Shown one piece after another: positions 17,992-27,400 of a DNA stretch of 64,000 nucleotides. Each line of letters begins with the position of its first letter. Position 1 is the first letter of the stretch. The DNA is from Firmicutes bacterium AM55-24TS (GTDB lineage Bacteria > Bacillota > Clostridia > UBA1381): NCBI GenBank assembly GCA_003460745.1, contig QTVU01000009.1, forward strand, positions 12,018-76,017, given 5' to 3'. The notes under the pieces are model-generated. The model was given only the letters and a program-made list of their open reading frames with translations. It was not told the origin of the DNA and did not search any database. Position numbers and translations under genes: made by a program.

Positions 17992-19327
17992 TGTCTACTA
18001 CCTCCTTTGTTCGAGATTGTTTTTCGTGTTTCATTGCTTGTGTCTGTAATTTCTGTGCCTGATTATACTTTTCTTTGACGCGGTTTGCGTCTGCAAATAT
18101 TGCCTTGCACATTCTGACATCTGCACGGCAAATTTTGAGTGTGTCATTGATTTTAGAAATTTGTTGTATGATTTCCGCTTGTTCATTGGTTTTATCCCTT
18201 TCAGTGTATAATTTTTTTCGATTTCCCGTTAAGTCCTCAATCCGCTGTTCCTGCACGGTTTGATATTTCTGTAATTGCTCTGCATTTTCTATTTCGTGAA
18301 TATATAAAAACTTAAACTGCTTTTGATAGCGTTCAAATTTGATGATTTCATCACGCATAAAAAATGACACCCTTTGAGGTGTCTGTTTCTTGCGGATTTT
18401 CTTAAACAAGTACAGATAATGAAAATACAATGCTTGAAAGCCTTTAAGTTTTTTTCGCGGTACTTTTTTAAGATTTCCGTTATATTTATATATTTTCTTT
18501 TGCTGTGATGGTGACATAGTACGGATACCGTTTCGCTCTGCTATAATACGTTCTTGTATTGCTTTTTCGGTATATTCATTGCCGAGTTTGTCAATCCTTA
18601 TCGGTCTTTTACCAAATGGGGGAATGATAGACGTATATTTTATATTGTTGCCTTTTCGATGTACAGTATATCCGCGTCGTTCGAGTTCCTTCCAGAATAT
18701 TTGCATTGTGTATGATGATTTTATAATCTCATCAAGTTCTTCGCGTACTTGAGAACGGATTGTAGGCTTGCCATCATTTGACGATTTCCATTCCGCATAG
18801 TGCATACCTTTGTGAATTGGATTGTCTATGACGGATAATTCATTTTCTATGCAAAGCCTGTCTGAAATTTTGCGGATTACATTATAATAGCTTTTAGGAG
18901 TAGAGCGAAATTTGCCACCGTCTAAAAATGAAACGGAATTTACAACTATATGATTATGTAGATGTTTGCGGTCAAGGTGCGTTCCTATAACTACCTCAAA
19001 TCTATCACCGAAACATTCCTTTGCAAATTGTACTCCAATACTATGTGCAAGTTCGGGTGTTAATTCTCCCGGACTAAAGGACTGTATATAGTGATAGGCA
19101 AGGACTTTATCCTCTTTACTGTATTTCCGTTTTGTAGCGACCATTTCATCAAAGGCAGTTTCAACCGAATTACAGTTTAAAACACTTTCAAATATACGTT
19201 GTTCTGTCTTGTCGGGATTGGCGGCATAACCGATTAATCTTTCAAGTGAGGTTTTTTCTTCGTTAGCTACATAATTTATTGCTCGGTGCAGTTTGTTTCG
19301 CACGGCATAAACTTTTACAATCGCCAT
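17966..19327 (-). CDS. Relaxase (MOBP-type relaxase/mobilisation nuclease)
   Basis: A 453-residue relaxase that would nick oriT and stay attached to the transferred strand. The N-terminal domain begins AIVKVYAVRNKLHRAINYV and contains the metal-binding histidine block HLDRKHLHNHIVVNSV near residues 117-132 (the HxH...N signature of Pfam Relaxase, MOBP group). The rest is a basic, coiled-coil-rich region (about 240-450) with many Lys, Arg and Gln. Its start overlaps the stop of the MobC-like gene by one base (coordinates meet at 19327), and PcfB follows with overlap, giving a compact mobilisation operon. Confidence 0.92.
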   Translation of the reverse strand: MAIVKVYAVRNKLHRAINYVANEEKTSLERLIGYAANPDKTEQRIFESVLNCNSVETAFDEMVATKRKYSKEDKVLAYHYIQSFSPGELTPELAHSIGVQFAKECFGDRFEVVIGTHLDRKHLHNHIVVNSVSFLDGGKFRSTPKSYYNVIRKISDRLCIENELSVIDNPIHKGMHYAEWKSSNDGKPTIRSQVREELDEIIKSSYTMQIFWKELERRGYTVHRKGNNIKYTSIIPPFGKRPIRIDKLGNEYTEKAIQERIIAERNGIRTMSPSQQKKIYKYNGNLKKVPRKKLKGFQALYFHYLYLFKKIRKKQTPQRVSFFMRDEIIKFERYQKQFKFLYIHEIENAEQLQKYQTVQEQRIEDLTGNRKKLYTERDKTNEQAEIIQQISKINDTLKICRADVRMCKAIFADANRVKEKYNQAQKLQTQAMKHEKQSRTKEVVDNELKRRSR

Positions 19328-19629
19328 CAGTTTTTGACCTCACGATATATTTCACCGAGCAAGTGCAGTATTTCGTCAAGCTGTGCTTGATTTATACAGT
19401 TTTCCGAATTTACCTTTTTTGCAATCTGATTTATATTATTACCGATACGATTTACTTCTCGTATGAGATTTACAATATTGCTCGGCGGACGTGGACTTAT
19501 ATTAACTCCCATTATCAGCTTTCGTATAAACGGCTCCATTTTCAAACCTGCATTAGCAGCTTGACGTTGCAAATGATTTTTTTCATTATCGGTTAAGCGT
19601 ATCAATATCGCTTGATTGCGTTTTCTCAA
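19327..19629 (-). CDS. MobC-like relaxosome protein
   Basis: A 100-residue DNA-binding accessory of the relaxase. It starts LRKRNQAILIRLTDNEKNHL, a ribbon-helix-helix type N-terminus, and contains RPPSNIVNLIREVNRIGNNINQIAKKVN, the conserved MobC block. I place the start at the TTG at 19629, because AAGGTGG lies five to six bases upstream. A longer frame reaching 19725 would translate the structured region that I propose as oriT and has no ribosome site. MobC proteins bind near oriT and help open it. The gene is directly followed by the relaxase. Confidence 0.85.
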   Translation of the reverse strand: MRKRNQAILIRLTDNEKNHLQRQAANAGLKMEPFIRKLIMGVNISPRPPSNIVNLIREVNRIGNNINQIAKKVNSENCINQAQLDEILHLLGEIYREVKN

Positions 19630-19639
19630 TATTACCACC

Positions 19640-19735
19640 TTCAATCGTTGGGGTTTTAGGGGCGAAGCCACTAACAAGTTGCATTTTGGATAGCAAAATG
19701 CTATGCTTGCCCGTACCAAAGGCAAAGCCTTGACA
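19640..19735. other. Candidate oriT upstream of mobC and relaxase
   Basis: The non-coding stretch before mobC holds GCATTTTG/CAAAATGC arms (about 19682-19702) around a five-base centre, then GCTTGCCCGTACC and a second dyad AAGGC/GCCTT (about 19719-19731). Its place directly before mobC and the relaxase, and the dyad followed by a short conserved-looking GC-rich tract, are typical for origins of transfer of MOBP elements. The nick site cannot be assigned from the sequence. Confidence 0.4.
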
Positions 19736-19738
19736 GTA

Positions 19739-19981
19739 TTACTGATTGTTCGTATTTACAATATCAAAACTATTGCCGTTTCTGACCGCCATATATTCGT
19801 CATTGTCCGTACCGTCATTTGACTTACAGGAAAATAGTACAAACTGCGTATTTGCGTTGTTTGTATCAACAATATCACTGTTTAAATATGCGTGTGATAT
19901 GAAATCTAATGCTTCCTGTGCCGTATTAGCCCTTACATTAAAAACCTTACTTGTAATTATTTCTGATTTATAGTTCTGCAT
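19739..19981 (-). CDS. Small protein, possibly DpnD/PcfM-like
   Basis: An 80-residue protein starting MQNYKSEIITSKVFNVRANTA. The beginning, with a short beta strand, then VRANTAQEALDFISHAY and an acidic EIVDTN-like end, resembles the small DpnD/PcfM family found on many Gram-positive mobile elements, but the match is weak and no function is known. The start at 19981 is taken because AAAGGTGATT ends five bases upstream. It precedes the candidate oriT and the mobilisation genes in the same direction. Confidence 0.6.
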   Translation of the reverse strand: MQNYKSEIITSKVFNVRANTAQEALDFISHAYLNSDIVDTNNANTQFVLFSCKSNDGTDNDEYMAVRNGNSFDIVNTNNQ

Positions 19982-20015
19982 TTTAATCACCTTTACATCA
20001 TTTTGTATATTTTTA

Positions 20016-20151
20016 ATATCAATCTTGATATCATTTCAACTGAATCTGATAGCACGAATTTTGTATTAATTTTTGATTAAATCAAATTATCTTGTTTTGC
20101 TTTCGATTTGCTATTATTTCAAGCTAATTTGATATCTTGTTTGACATCAAA
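20016..20151. promoter_or_regulatory. Cluster of TTGAT/ATCAA inverted repeats beside parR (possible centromere or operator)
   Basis: Three dyads built from the same half-sites lie in the AT-rich gap after parR: ATATCAA-TC-TTGATAT (20016-20031), the palindrome TTTGATTAAATCAAA (20072-20086), and TTTGAT/ATCAAA arms (20128-20151). Repeated half-sites next to a ParR gene suggest a ParR-binding centromere-like site or an operator for the mobilisation genes. Confidence 0.4.
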
Positions 20152-20167
20152 TGCGTATTTTTATATA

Positions 20168-20527
20168 TCAATTATCATTACCGCATAAGTAATCCCAATC
20201 AACATCGGATATATTGCTTTCAGATTCGATATTATCTTCCGAATTTTTATCGGAATTAAAAACCTGTTTCAGAATTTCGCTTGATAATGCGTCTGCAATA
20301 CATTTTTGTACAGCCTTACATATCTTATCAATCAGCTTGTTTTCCTGTTCAATTATTTTATTTTCGGTGCGTGTATTATCTTGTTCAATAAAGTAGACGA
20401 CAGATTCTGCAATAAGTGCTGCATAGGACGGATATTTTTTCATATCTCTGTGTTGGAGATATTCCCACGCCTTGTGCTGATTGATATTATTGTCGTTAAA
20501 TCTGACAGAGCATTGATGTATGTCCAT
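20168..20527 (-). CDS. ParR-like DNA-binding adaptor of plasmid-type partition
   Basis: A 119-residue protein directly after the actin-like ParM gene, with four bases between them and its own GGAGGTC site. The N-terminus (CSVRFNDNNINQHKAWEYLQ, then DMKKYPSYAALIAESVVYFIEQ) fits a ribbon-helix-helix DNA-binding domain; the C-terminal third is acidic and ends SDVDWDYLCGNDN, a form seen in ParR-type adaptors that contact the filament. Together with ParM it would form a type II partition system for the circular form of the ICE. The name rests on gene order and fold pattern, not on strong family identity. Confidence 0.7.
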   Translation of the reverse strand: MDIHQCSVRFNDNNINQHKAWEYLQHRDMKKYPSYAALIAESVVYFIEQDNTRTENKIIEQENKLIDKICKAVQKCIADALSSEILKQVFNSDKNSEDNIESESNISDVDWDYLCGNDN

Positions 20528-20531
20528 ATTG

Positions 20532-21452
20532 TTATGACCTCCTATTTAACTGCATATATGCGAGGTATTCAAAACCTTTTGCGGCGGCACATATATCATC
20601 AATTATGATGACACGCTCTTTATCGTAGTCTGCAAAATTATTTACAATACAGCCGCCACCGCCGATTATATACAGTTTCATCAAGTCGGCGTTGTATTCA
20701 TATTTGCGTAATGCTGCGAAAATATCTGTGGCATATTCCGTAGCAGTTTTATGAAGTATTTGCAGATATTTGTCCGAAACATCAGCTTTGCCGAAACGTA
20801 AATACTGTTCCACAATGCTATCATCAATTTTTACACCGTACATATCCATAACGGTATTTTTAATACGGATAACACATTGATTAACTCCGAGTTTTTCAGT
20901 CCACGACTTACTTTCAATCGGTTTTTTATTTTGAATGTATAGGATATTCATTGTGCCATTACCGATGTCGGCAAGAATATTTGTCCCCTTAAATTCGTGG
21001 ATATGCTCAACAATAGCGGGGTAGCATTGCGGATAAATGCTGCACCCAACAAACTTAATATGAAAATCATTGCCGTTGTATCGGAAATCCACAAGCGTAT
21101 TTTTCATAAGATACGCTTTGAAACTGTTACGTTGTGTGCGTACCCAAGTAATAGGTAAGCCTGTCGCAAGATAAACACTTGCAGTATATGTTCCTGTGCG
21201 TTGCAACTCACGAGCAACTGCCATAAGGTTTAATATGTAAAAATCATCGTCAACAGATTTATCGGCAATAAACTCTTTGTGATTTTCACCGACACGGTAA
21301 TACTTTCCGTTATATTCAAGAGTATTGCCCTGAAATATAGGCTCGGTATCGTATACGGTAAGTCCTGTCGGCGTTACGGTATTAGCGGTTTTTATATTTC
21401 CATACCCTAAGTCCGTACCGATAATTTTAAGTCCGTTTTCAAATTTTCTCAT
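20532..21452 (-). CDS. ParM/StbA-type actin-like partition ATPase
   Basis: A 306-residue actin-fold ATPase. It has the phosphate-1 loop IGTDLGYGNIKTAN near the N-terminus, the phosphate-2 loop NILADIGNGTMNILYI near residue 155, and the adenosine motif KLYIIGGGGCIVNNF near 275. These are the features of ParM/Alp plasmid actins. Such proteins polymerise and push paired DNA copies apart when bound to a ParR-centromere complex. The ribosome site is AAGGTGG. It stands between the giant helicase gene and parR; presence on an ICE suggests that the circular form is maintained as a plasmid for some time. Confidence 0.88.
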   Translation of the reverse strand: MRKFENGLKIIGTDLGYGNIKTANTVTPTGLTVYDTEPIFQGNTLEYNGKYYRVGENHKEFIADKSVDDDFYILNLMAVARELQRTGTYTASVYLATGLPITWVRTQRNSFKAYLMKNTLVDFRYNGNDFHIKFVGCSIYPQCYPAIVEHIHEFKGTNILADIGNGTMNILYIQNKKPIESKSWTEKLGVNQCVIRIKNTVMDMYGVKIDDSIVEQYLRFGKADVSDKYLQILHKTATEYATDIFAALRKYEYNADLMKLYIIGGGGCIVNNFADYDKERVIIIDDICAAAKGFEYLAYMQLNRRS

Positions 21453-21491
21453 TTTTTATTCCACCTTTTTTATTGTAGAGTATTATTATAA

Positions 21492-24400
21492 TCATCTCTC
21501 CATTGATACATTTTTTTGAGGTGTTTCATCGGGTATATTCATAACCTCACTGTGCTTTTTATCAACATTTAACAATGCGTCAAGTGCGGCAACACGCTTG
21601 ATTTTACTTGCGAGCTCTGTTTCACGCGGAAATTCCTTTTTGCTCTCAACCTTTGCAATTTCAAATTGCTTTTTTGTTTCTATAAGCGTTTGCTCGCAAT
21701 CATTTTTTAATTTTGGAATGCTTGCAAGTGCGTTGTCGATACGTTGAATATTACCGAACACATCAGTACCAAGTTCGAGTGTATATGACCGTGAATTTTG
21801 AAGTGTAAGCCTGTGCATTTTATACAACGAGTCAAACGATAAAATCATTTTAAAACCTCTGTATTCACCGATAATGGTAGGGTCTGTTGAAGTCATTGTT
21901 TTACACCGTTCTATAAGTGCCGCACCTGCTTTATCCTTTTCATAATAACCGACTCCGTCAATCGTCATAGTATTAAATGTATCTTCCTGTTTCGGGTGTT
22001 GATTGACTACATTAATATCTTTTTCTGCACCTGCAATCTGTTCCGTAAGTCTTTGTATTTCCTTTGGATAGAAATTTATTACCTTATTTTCAAGGTCATA
22101 AATTTCACTCATAAAATTTGATTTTAATAGCTTTAATTTTGCTATTTCAGTATCAAGTTCCATCTTTTCCTTGATGTGTGGATTGCCTGTGGCAAGTGCC
22201 TTAATCTCGGCATACGATAAGGCGGTTTCGTCAATATCCTCTGCCATTCTGACAGGAGCTTTTGACGTCATTATTTGTGATATAAATTTTTGCTTGTTCT
22301 CAACAAGCTGATAACTGTAACTATCAAATGTGTCTTTGGTGACATAACGGTAAATATGTACAGTATCGTTCGTATTGCCTTGACGGATAATTCTTCCGGC
22401 ACGTTGCTCCAAGTCCGACGGTCGCCACGGGCAATCTATATCGTGTAATGCATATAATAGCGTTTGGACATTTGTACCTGCACCCATTTTCTGCGTTGAG
22501 CCAAGCAGAATACGCACATCACCACTTCGCACTTTTGCAAACAATTCTTTTTTCTTCACATCGGTATCTGCATTATGTATGTATTCAATGTCACTTTCGG
22601 GTACGCCCTTATCTATTAATTTTTGTCGAATATCATCATACACATTAAAAGTACCATCTTTTTTAGGCGTGGAAGTGTCGCAAAAAATAAGCTGCGTACC
22701 TTTGAAATCCGATGTTTTTTTCCATATATCGAAAACATTGTTTGCACAAACAGACAATTTTGTGCCTTCTTCATCGGGTAGCATATCATTCATTAATCGT
22801 TGGTCAAGAGCAAGTTTGCGTCCGTCATTTGTGATTTTCAGCATATTATCAACAGTAGGGTCAACCTTATTGTTGCGAACATCTTCCGCACGTTCGCCGA
22901 GTTCGGCTACCATTTCACGTTGAATTTCGGTAGGCTCAACCGCTATATTATGATATTCCGCTTTCGGTACAGGTAATTTAAGCATATCCGCAGTCTGAAT
23001 ATCTGCAACCTCACGAAACATAGTCATAATTTCGGGGATATTAAAGAATTTTGCAAATCGAGTCTTTGCTCGATATCCCGTACCTTCGGGGGACAGTTCG
23101 ATAGCAGTGACTGTTTCGCCGTATGTAGACGCCCACGCGTCAAAATGTTCTAAATTGTGTTTTTTTAGCATATCGTATTGCAAATACCGTTGCATTGTAT
23201 ATAATTCAACCATTGAATTGCTTATTGGTGTACCTGTGGCAAATATTTTGCCGCCTTTGAGTTCGTCAAGGTATTGACATTTCATAAACATATCACTGGA
23301 TTTTTGAGCGTCGGTCTGTGCTATACCGCCGACATTACGCATTTTTGTAACAAGAAATAAATTCTTGTAATTGTGAGCCTCATCTACAAATAATCTGTCA
23401 ACGCCCAATTCTTCAAACGTAACAACATCGTCCTTGCGGTCTTGCTTGTTGAGTTTATCAATTTTTGTTTTAATGTTTTTCTTTGTACGTTCCATTTGTT
23501 TTATGGTAAATCGTTCTGCGTCGTGCTCTTTGGCTTCAACTATACCGTCCATAATTGCTCGTAATTGCTGGTTAAGTATCTGTTTTTGTCTTTTTATCGA
23601 CATAGGTATTTTTTCAAACTGAGAGTGCCCCATTATGATAGCGTCATAATCACCTGTTGCAATTCTGCCACAAAACTTCTTACGGTTTTTTTTCTCAAAA
23701 TCCTTTTTTGTAGCGACAAGAATATTCGCAGCAGGATACAACTGTAAAAATTCGCTTGCCCATTGTTCAATTAAGTGATTAGGCACAACGAAAAGTGATT
23801 TATTACAAAGACTAATTCGTTTGAGTTCCATCGCTGCGGCTGCCATTGTCCAAGTCTTACCGGCACCTACAACGTGTCCCAATAGGGCATTACCACCGTA
23901 CATAATTCGTGCAACCGCATTTTTTTGATGTGGACGTAATTGTATTTCGGGATTCATACCGTTGAATGTGATATGACTTCCATCATATTCTCGTGTGCGG
24001 ATACTGTTAAATTTCTCGTTATACATCTTTACAAGTGTATTTCGTCTTTCTGGGTCTTTCCATATCCAATTATCAAATGCGGCTTTTATAGCCTCTTGTT
24101 TCTGTTGTGCTATGGTTGTTTCTTTGGTGTTTAGTACAGCTATGCGTTTGCCCTCCTCATTTTCTTTATAATCAAAAACGCGGACATCTCTTAGATTTAG
24201 CGTGTCCTCAATAATTTTAAGTGCATTGATACGATTAGTACCGTATGTTCTATTTACTTTGATATTGCCCCTATCGCAAGATTTTCCCGATACATTCCAA
24301 ACGCCTGTCAATTTTGAATACTGAATATCGATATTATCTCTCGCATATGATGATGGATTAATTAATTCAAATGTGAATTGCTTGATGTATTCTGCGGGTA

Positions 24401-27400
24401 TCCAAGTAGTACCGATTCTTACTGTGATTTCACTGGCACTAAGGTCTTTGGGTTGTATCTCGGTTAATGCTTTAACATTGATGTTAAAATTACTGTCTGT
24501 TTTTGCGTGTTCCTGTGCAATACGCAATTTCTCACGAACATTGCCCGATAAATATTCATCTGCCGTAAGGTATTTAGGGAAATACTGTTCGTTTTCCGCG
24601 TCGTGTAACGGATTAAGAAATATGATACCGTTTAAGTCCTCAAACAATTCCTGCTCGGTCTTGTCGGTAAGTGATGTCATAAACTCCATATCAATTTTTG
24701 CTTTTTCACCGATTGATACTGCCAATGCTTCACTTGCCGTATCAACGTGTGTAATTTCTTTTTTTGCACCTATGGTACGCTTTGTGAACATATCTGCTTT
24801 GCGTTTCAGATTTCCTTCATCGTCCAATATTTCCAACGCACAGAGAATAAAATAGCTACTGTCTGATGAAAATGCACTACTGTTACCTCGTGAATTGATA
24901 ATTCCGTATTTCTTTGTGAAATTATCATACAGAGTATTAAGTTTTTCTTGTTGTTTTTTGATTTCATAATCAGGGAAATCGTTTGTTTGATATTCGATTA
25001 AATCACGAACACAATCACGGATTTCGACCATACCCTTTACGCGATTTTTAGCGGTATCATTTAATTCTACTTTGTTCATCACGCTGTTTTCACGGAAATA
25101 TATATCACCGTCTACTATGGTATAGCTGAAATTCTTAACGGCAGGGTCGGCTGGGATTGATGTGCTTTCATTAGCTGAAATATCATCAATATCATCGATT
25201 GTATATTCTGTAATTTTAGCGTGAATATTCTGAATTGCTTTATCAAGCAATTCATCAAGGATTGCGTTATTGCGTGGCTTACAGTTTAACTGCATACCAT
25301 ATGGACCGCTTTCTTCGACTAATTCACCGAGTACCATATCGGGATTATCGATAAAATATTGATTTATCGGTTGTCCCGTTTCGTGTAGCCCGGTATGTAC
25401 CCAATCAGGCTCAATGTCAATCATTTTGTCGCGTTTTTGTAAAAACAGAATATCCGCTGTTACTTCTGTACCTGCATTTTTCTTGAAAGTATCATTTGGC
25501 AAGCGTATTGCACCGACAAGTTCGGCACGTTGTGCTATGTATTTTCTGACCTTTGAATTTTGTTTGTCCATTGTGCCGCTTGATGTTATGAACGCAACGA
25601 TACCGCCCGGTCTAACTTTGTCCAACGTTTTAGCAAAGAAAAAGTCGTGAATTAAGAAATTATATTTATCATATTTCTTTTCCAAAACTTTAAAATTACC
25701 GAACGGAACATTACCGATAGCAACATCAAAAAAACTATCCGGTAGTGTACTATCTTCAAAGCCTTGAATTGCAATACTGTTTTTCTGGTAGAGTTGTTGT
25801 GCTATTCTGCCTGTTATGCTATCTATCTCAATACCGTAAATTTTACTTTCGGAAATGTTTTCGGGTATAAGTCCCATAAAATTTCCTATGCCGCACGATG
25901 GCTCTAAAATATTGCCATTTTGAAATCCTATATTTTCCAAAGCCTTATACATTGAACGTATGACTACTGGGGGAGTGAAGTGAGAAGTTAGAACGCTTGT
26001 ACGAGCTTGCTCATATTCGTCATCGGTAAGCAATGATTTTAATTCATTGTATTTAGGGTGCGTTTCTTCAAAATAGTTTGCAAGACCACCCCAACCGACA
26101 TAACGTGATAGTGTTTCCTGTTCTTTTTTGTCAGCAAGTCTGTGTTCGCTTTCAACCTGTTTCAATGTTTGTATAGCTGCAATATTCGCCGCATATTTCT
26201 CGCTTGGCGTTCCATATCCGAGTTCGTTATCGGCGATAACAAAATTATGACGTTCTGATACGGGTATTTCGGGATATATAACTTGATTTTGAACAGGTGT
26301 AGGCTTTGGTATATTCGGTGGCGGTAATTCAGTCTGTTCTTGAGTCTGTTCTTGAGGTTGTTCTTGAATGATGTTTTTCAGCCATTCAATGCTTTCGCTC
26401 CGAAATATAGGGAAACCTGTGCTATTCTGAAACGAAATATCACGCAAACTGACTTTGCCAAAATCAGCATTAATATTATCAACAACAAATTTATGGTCAT
26501 CAACGGTAATTTCCTTGCTGATATATTCAGAATAGTCCTCGGATTGCTCTTGCGGCTCATCTATGATTTCAGATGGACTGTCAGATTTAATATCAGTAAG
26601 TTGTTCATCATCTTTTGCCTTATCATTTTCTGAAATATTTACGAAATATCCATTAGCATTTAATATTTGAGCATATTTTTGATATGTAGCGATAGGGAAA
26701 CCTGTCATCGAAATTTGCTCGTTGTCCATTGCTTTTTGGGTAACCGCAATATCCAAAATCTTTGCAACTTCTGTGACTTCGCTGCCGTAAATCTCATAGA
26801 AATCTCCTACTCTTGTAAAGGTTATAAATTTTGCGGCTTTCAGGTCATTTGCAATCCAACTCGCATTATTGCGTGCGGAAATATCTGTCGTAGATGATTT
26901 TATATGCTCCAAGTCATCAATTAACTGTTGTCTTGTATCTGCATTAGCGATTAAATCGGAAATCTGAATTTCTGATACTTCGTCTGTTTCGGATGTTTCA
27001 AACAAACTGAGCTTGTGTTTATCAGAATAATCAATCGTATTTATAAAATATACAAGACTTTTTGTTAAATTCTGCTGTCGCTCTAACAGTGTCAAATTTT
27101 TTGTGTCACTAAGAAATCTTAGTCGTTCATTTTGTATTCGTAAAGTTTCCTGTTCTGATAAATATTTTGGAACATCCTCGGCAACTTCATGTTCAGTCAA
27201 ATATCTGCCCGATTTTATAAGATTGTTAATACGTTTTGCAGCCTCGTTCCATTTGATATGTACCTTCGCATATGGTGCAGTTATATTACCACGACTAAAC
27301 TCAATTCCTTTTGCGTCGTGCCATTCGCGGAATATTCCTCCGCCATAAGCACCTGTACCATATTCGTTCTTCAGGAAAGCAATGCGTGCTTTAGTGTCTG

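Noticed and set aside
19630..19725. N-terminal extension of MobC
   Set aside because: The extension has no ribosome site and encodes the dyads of the candidate oriT; the TTG at 19629 has a good site.
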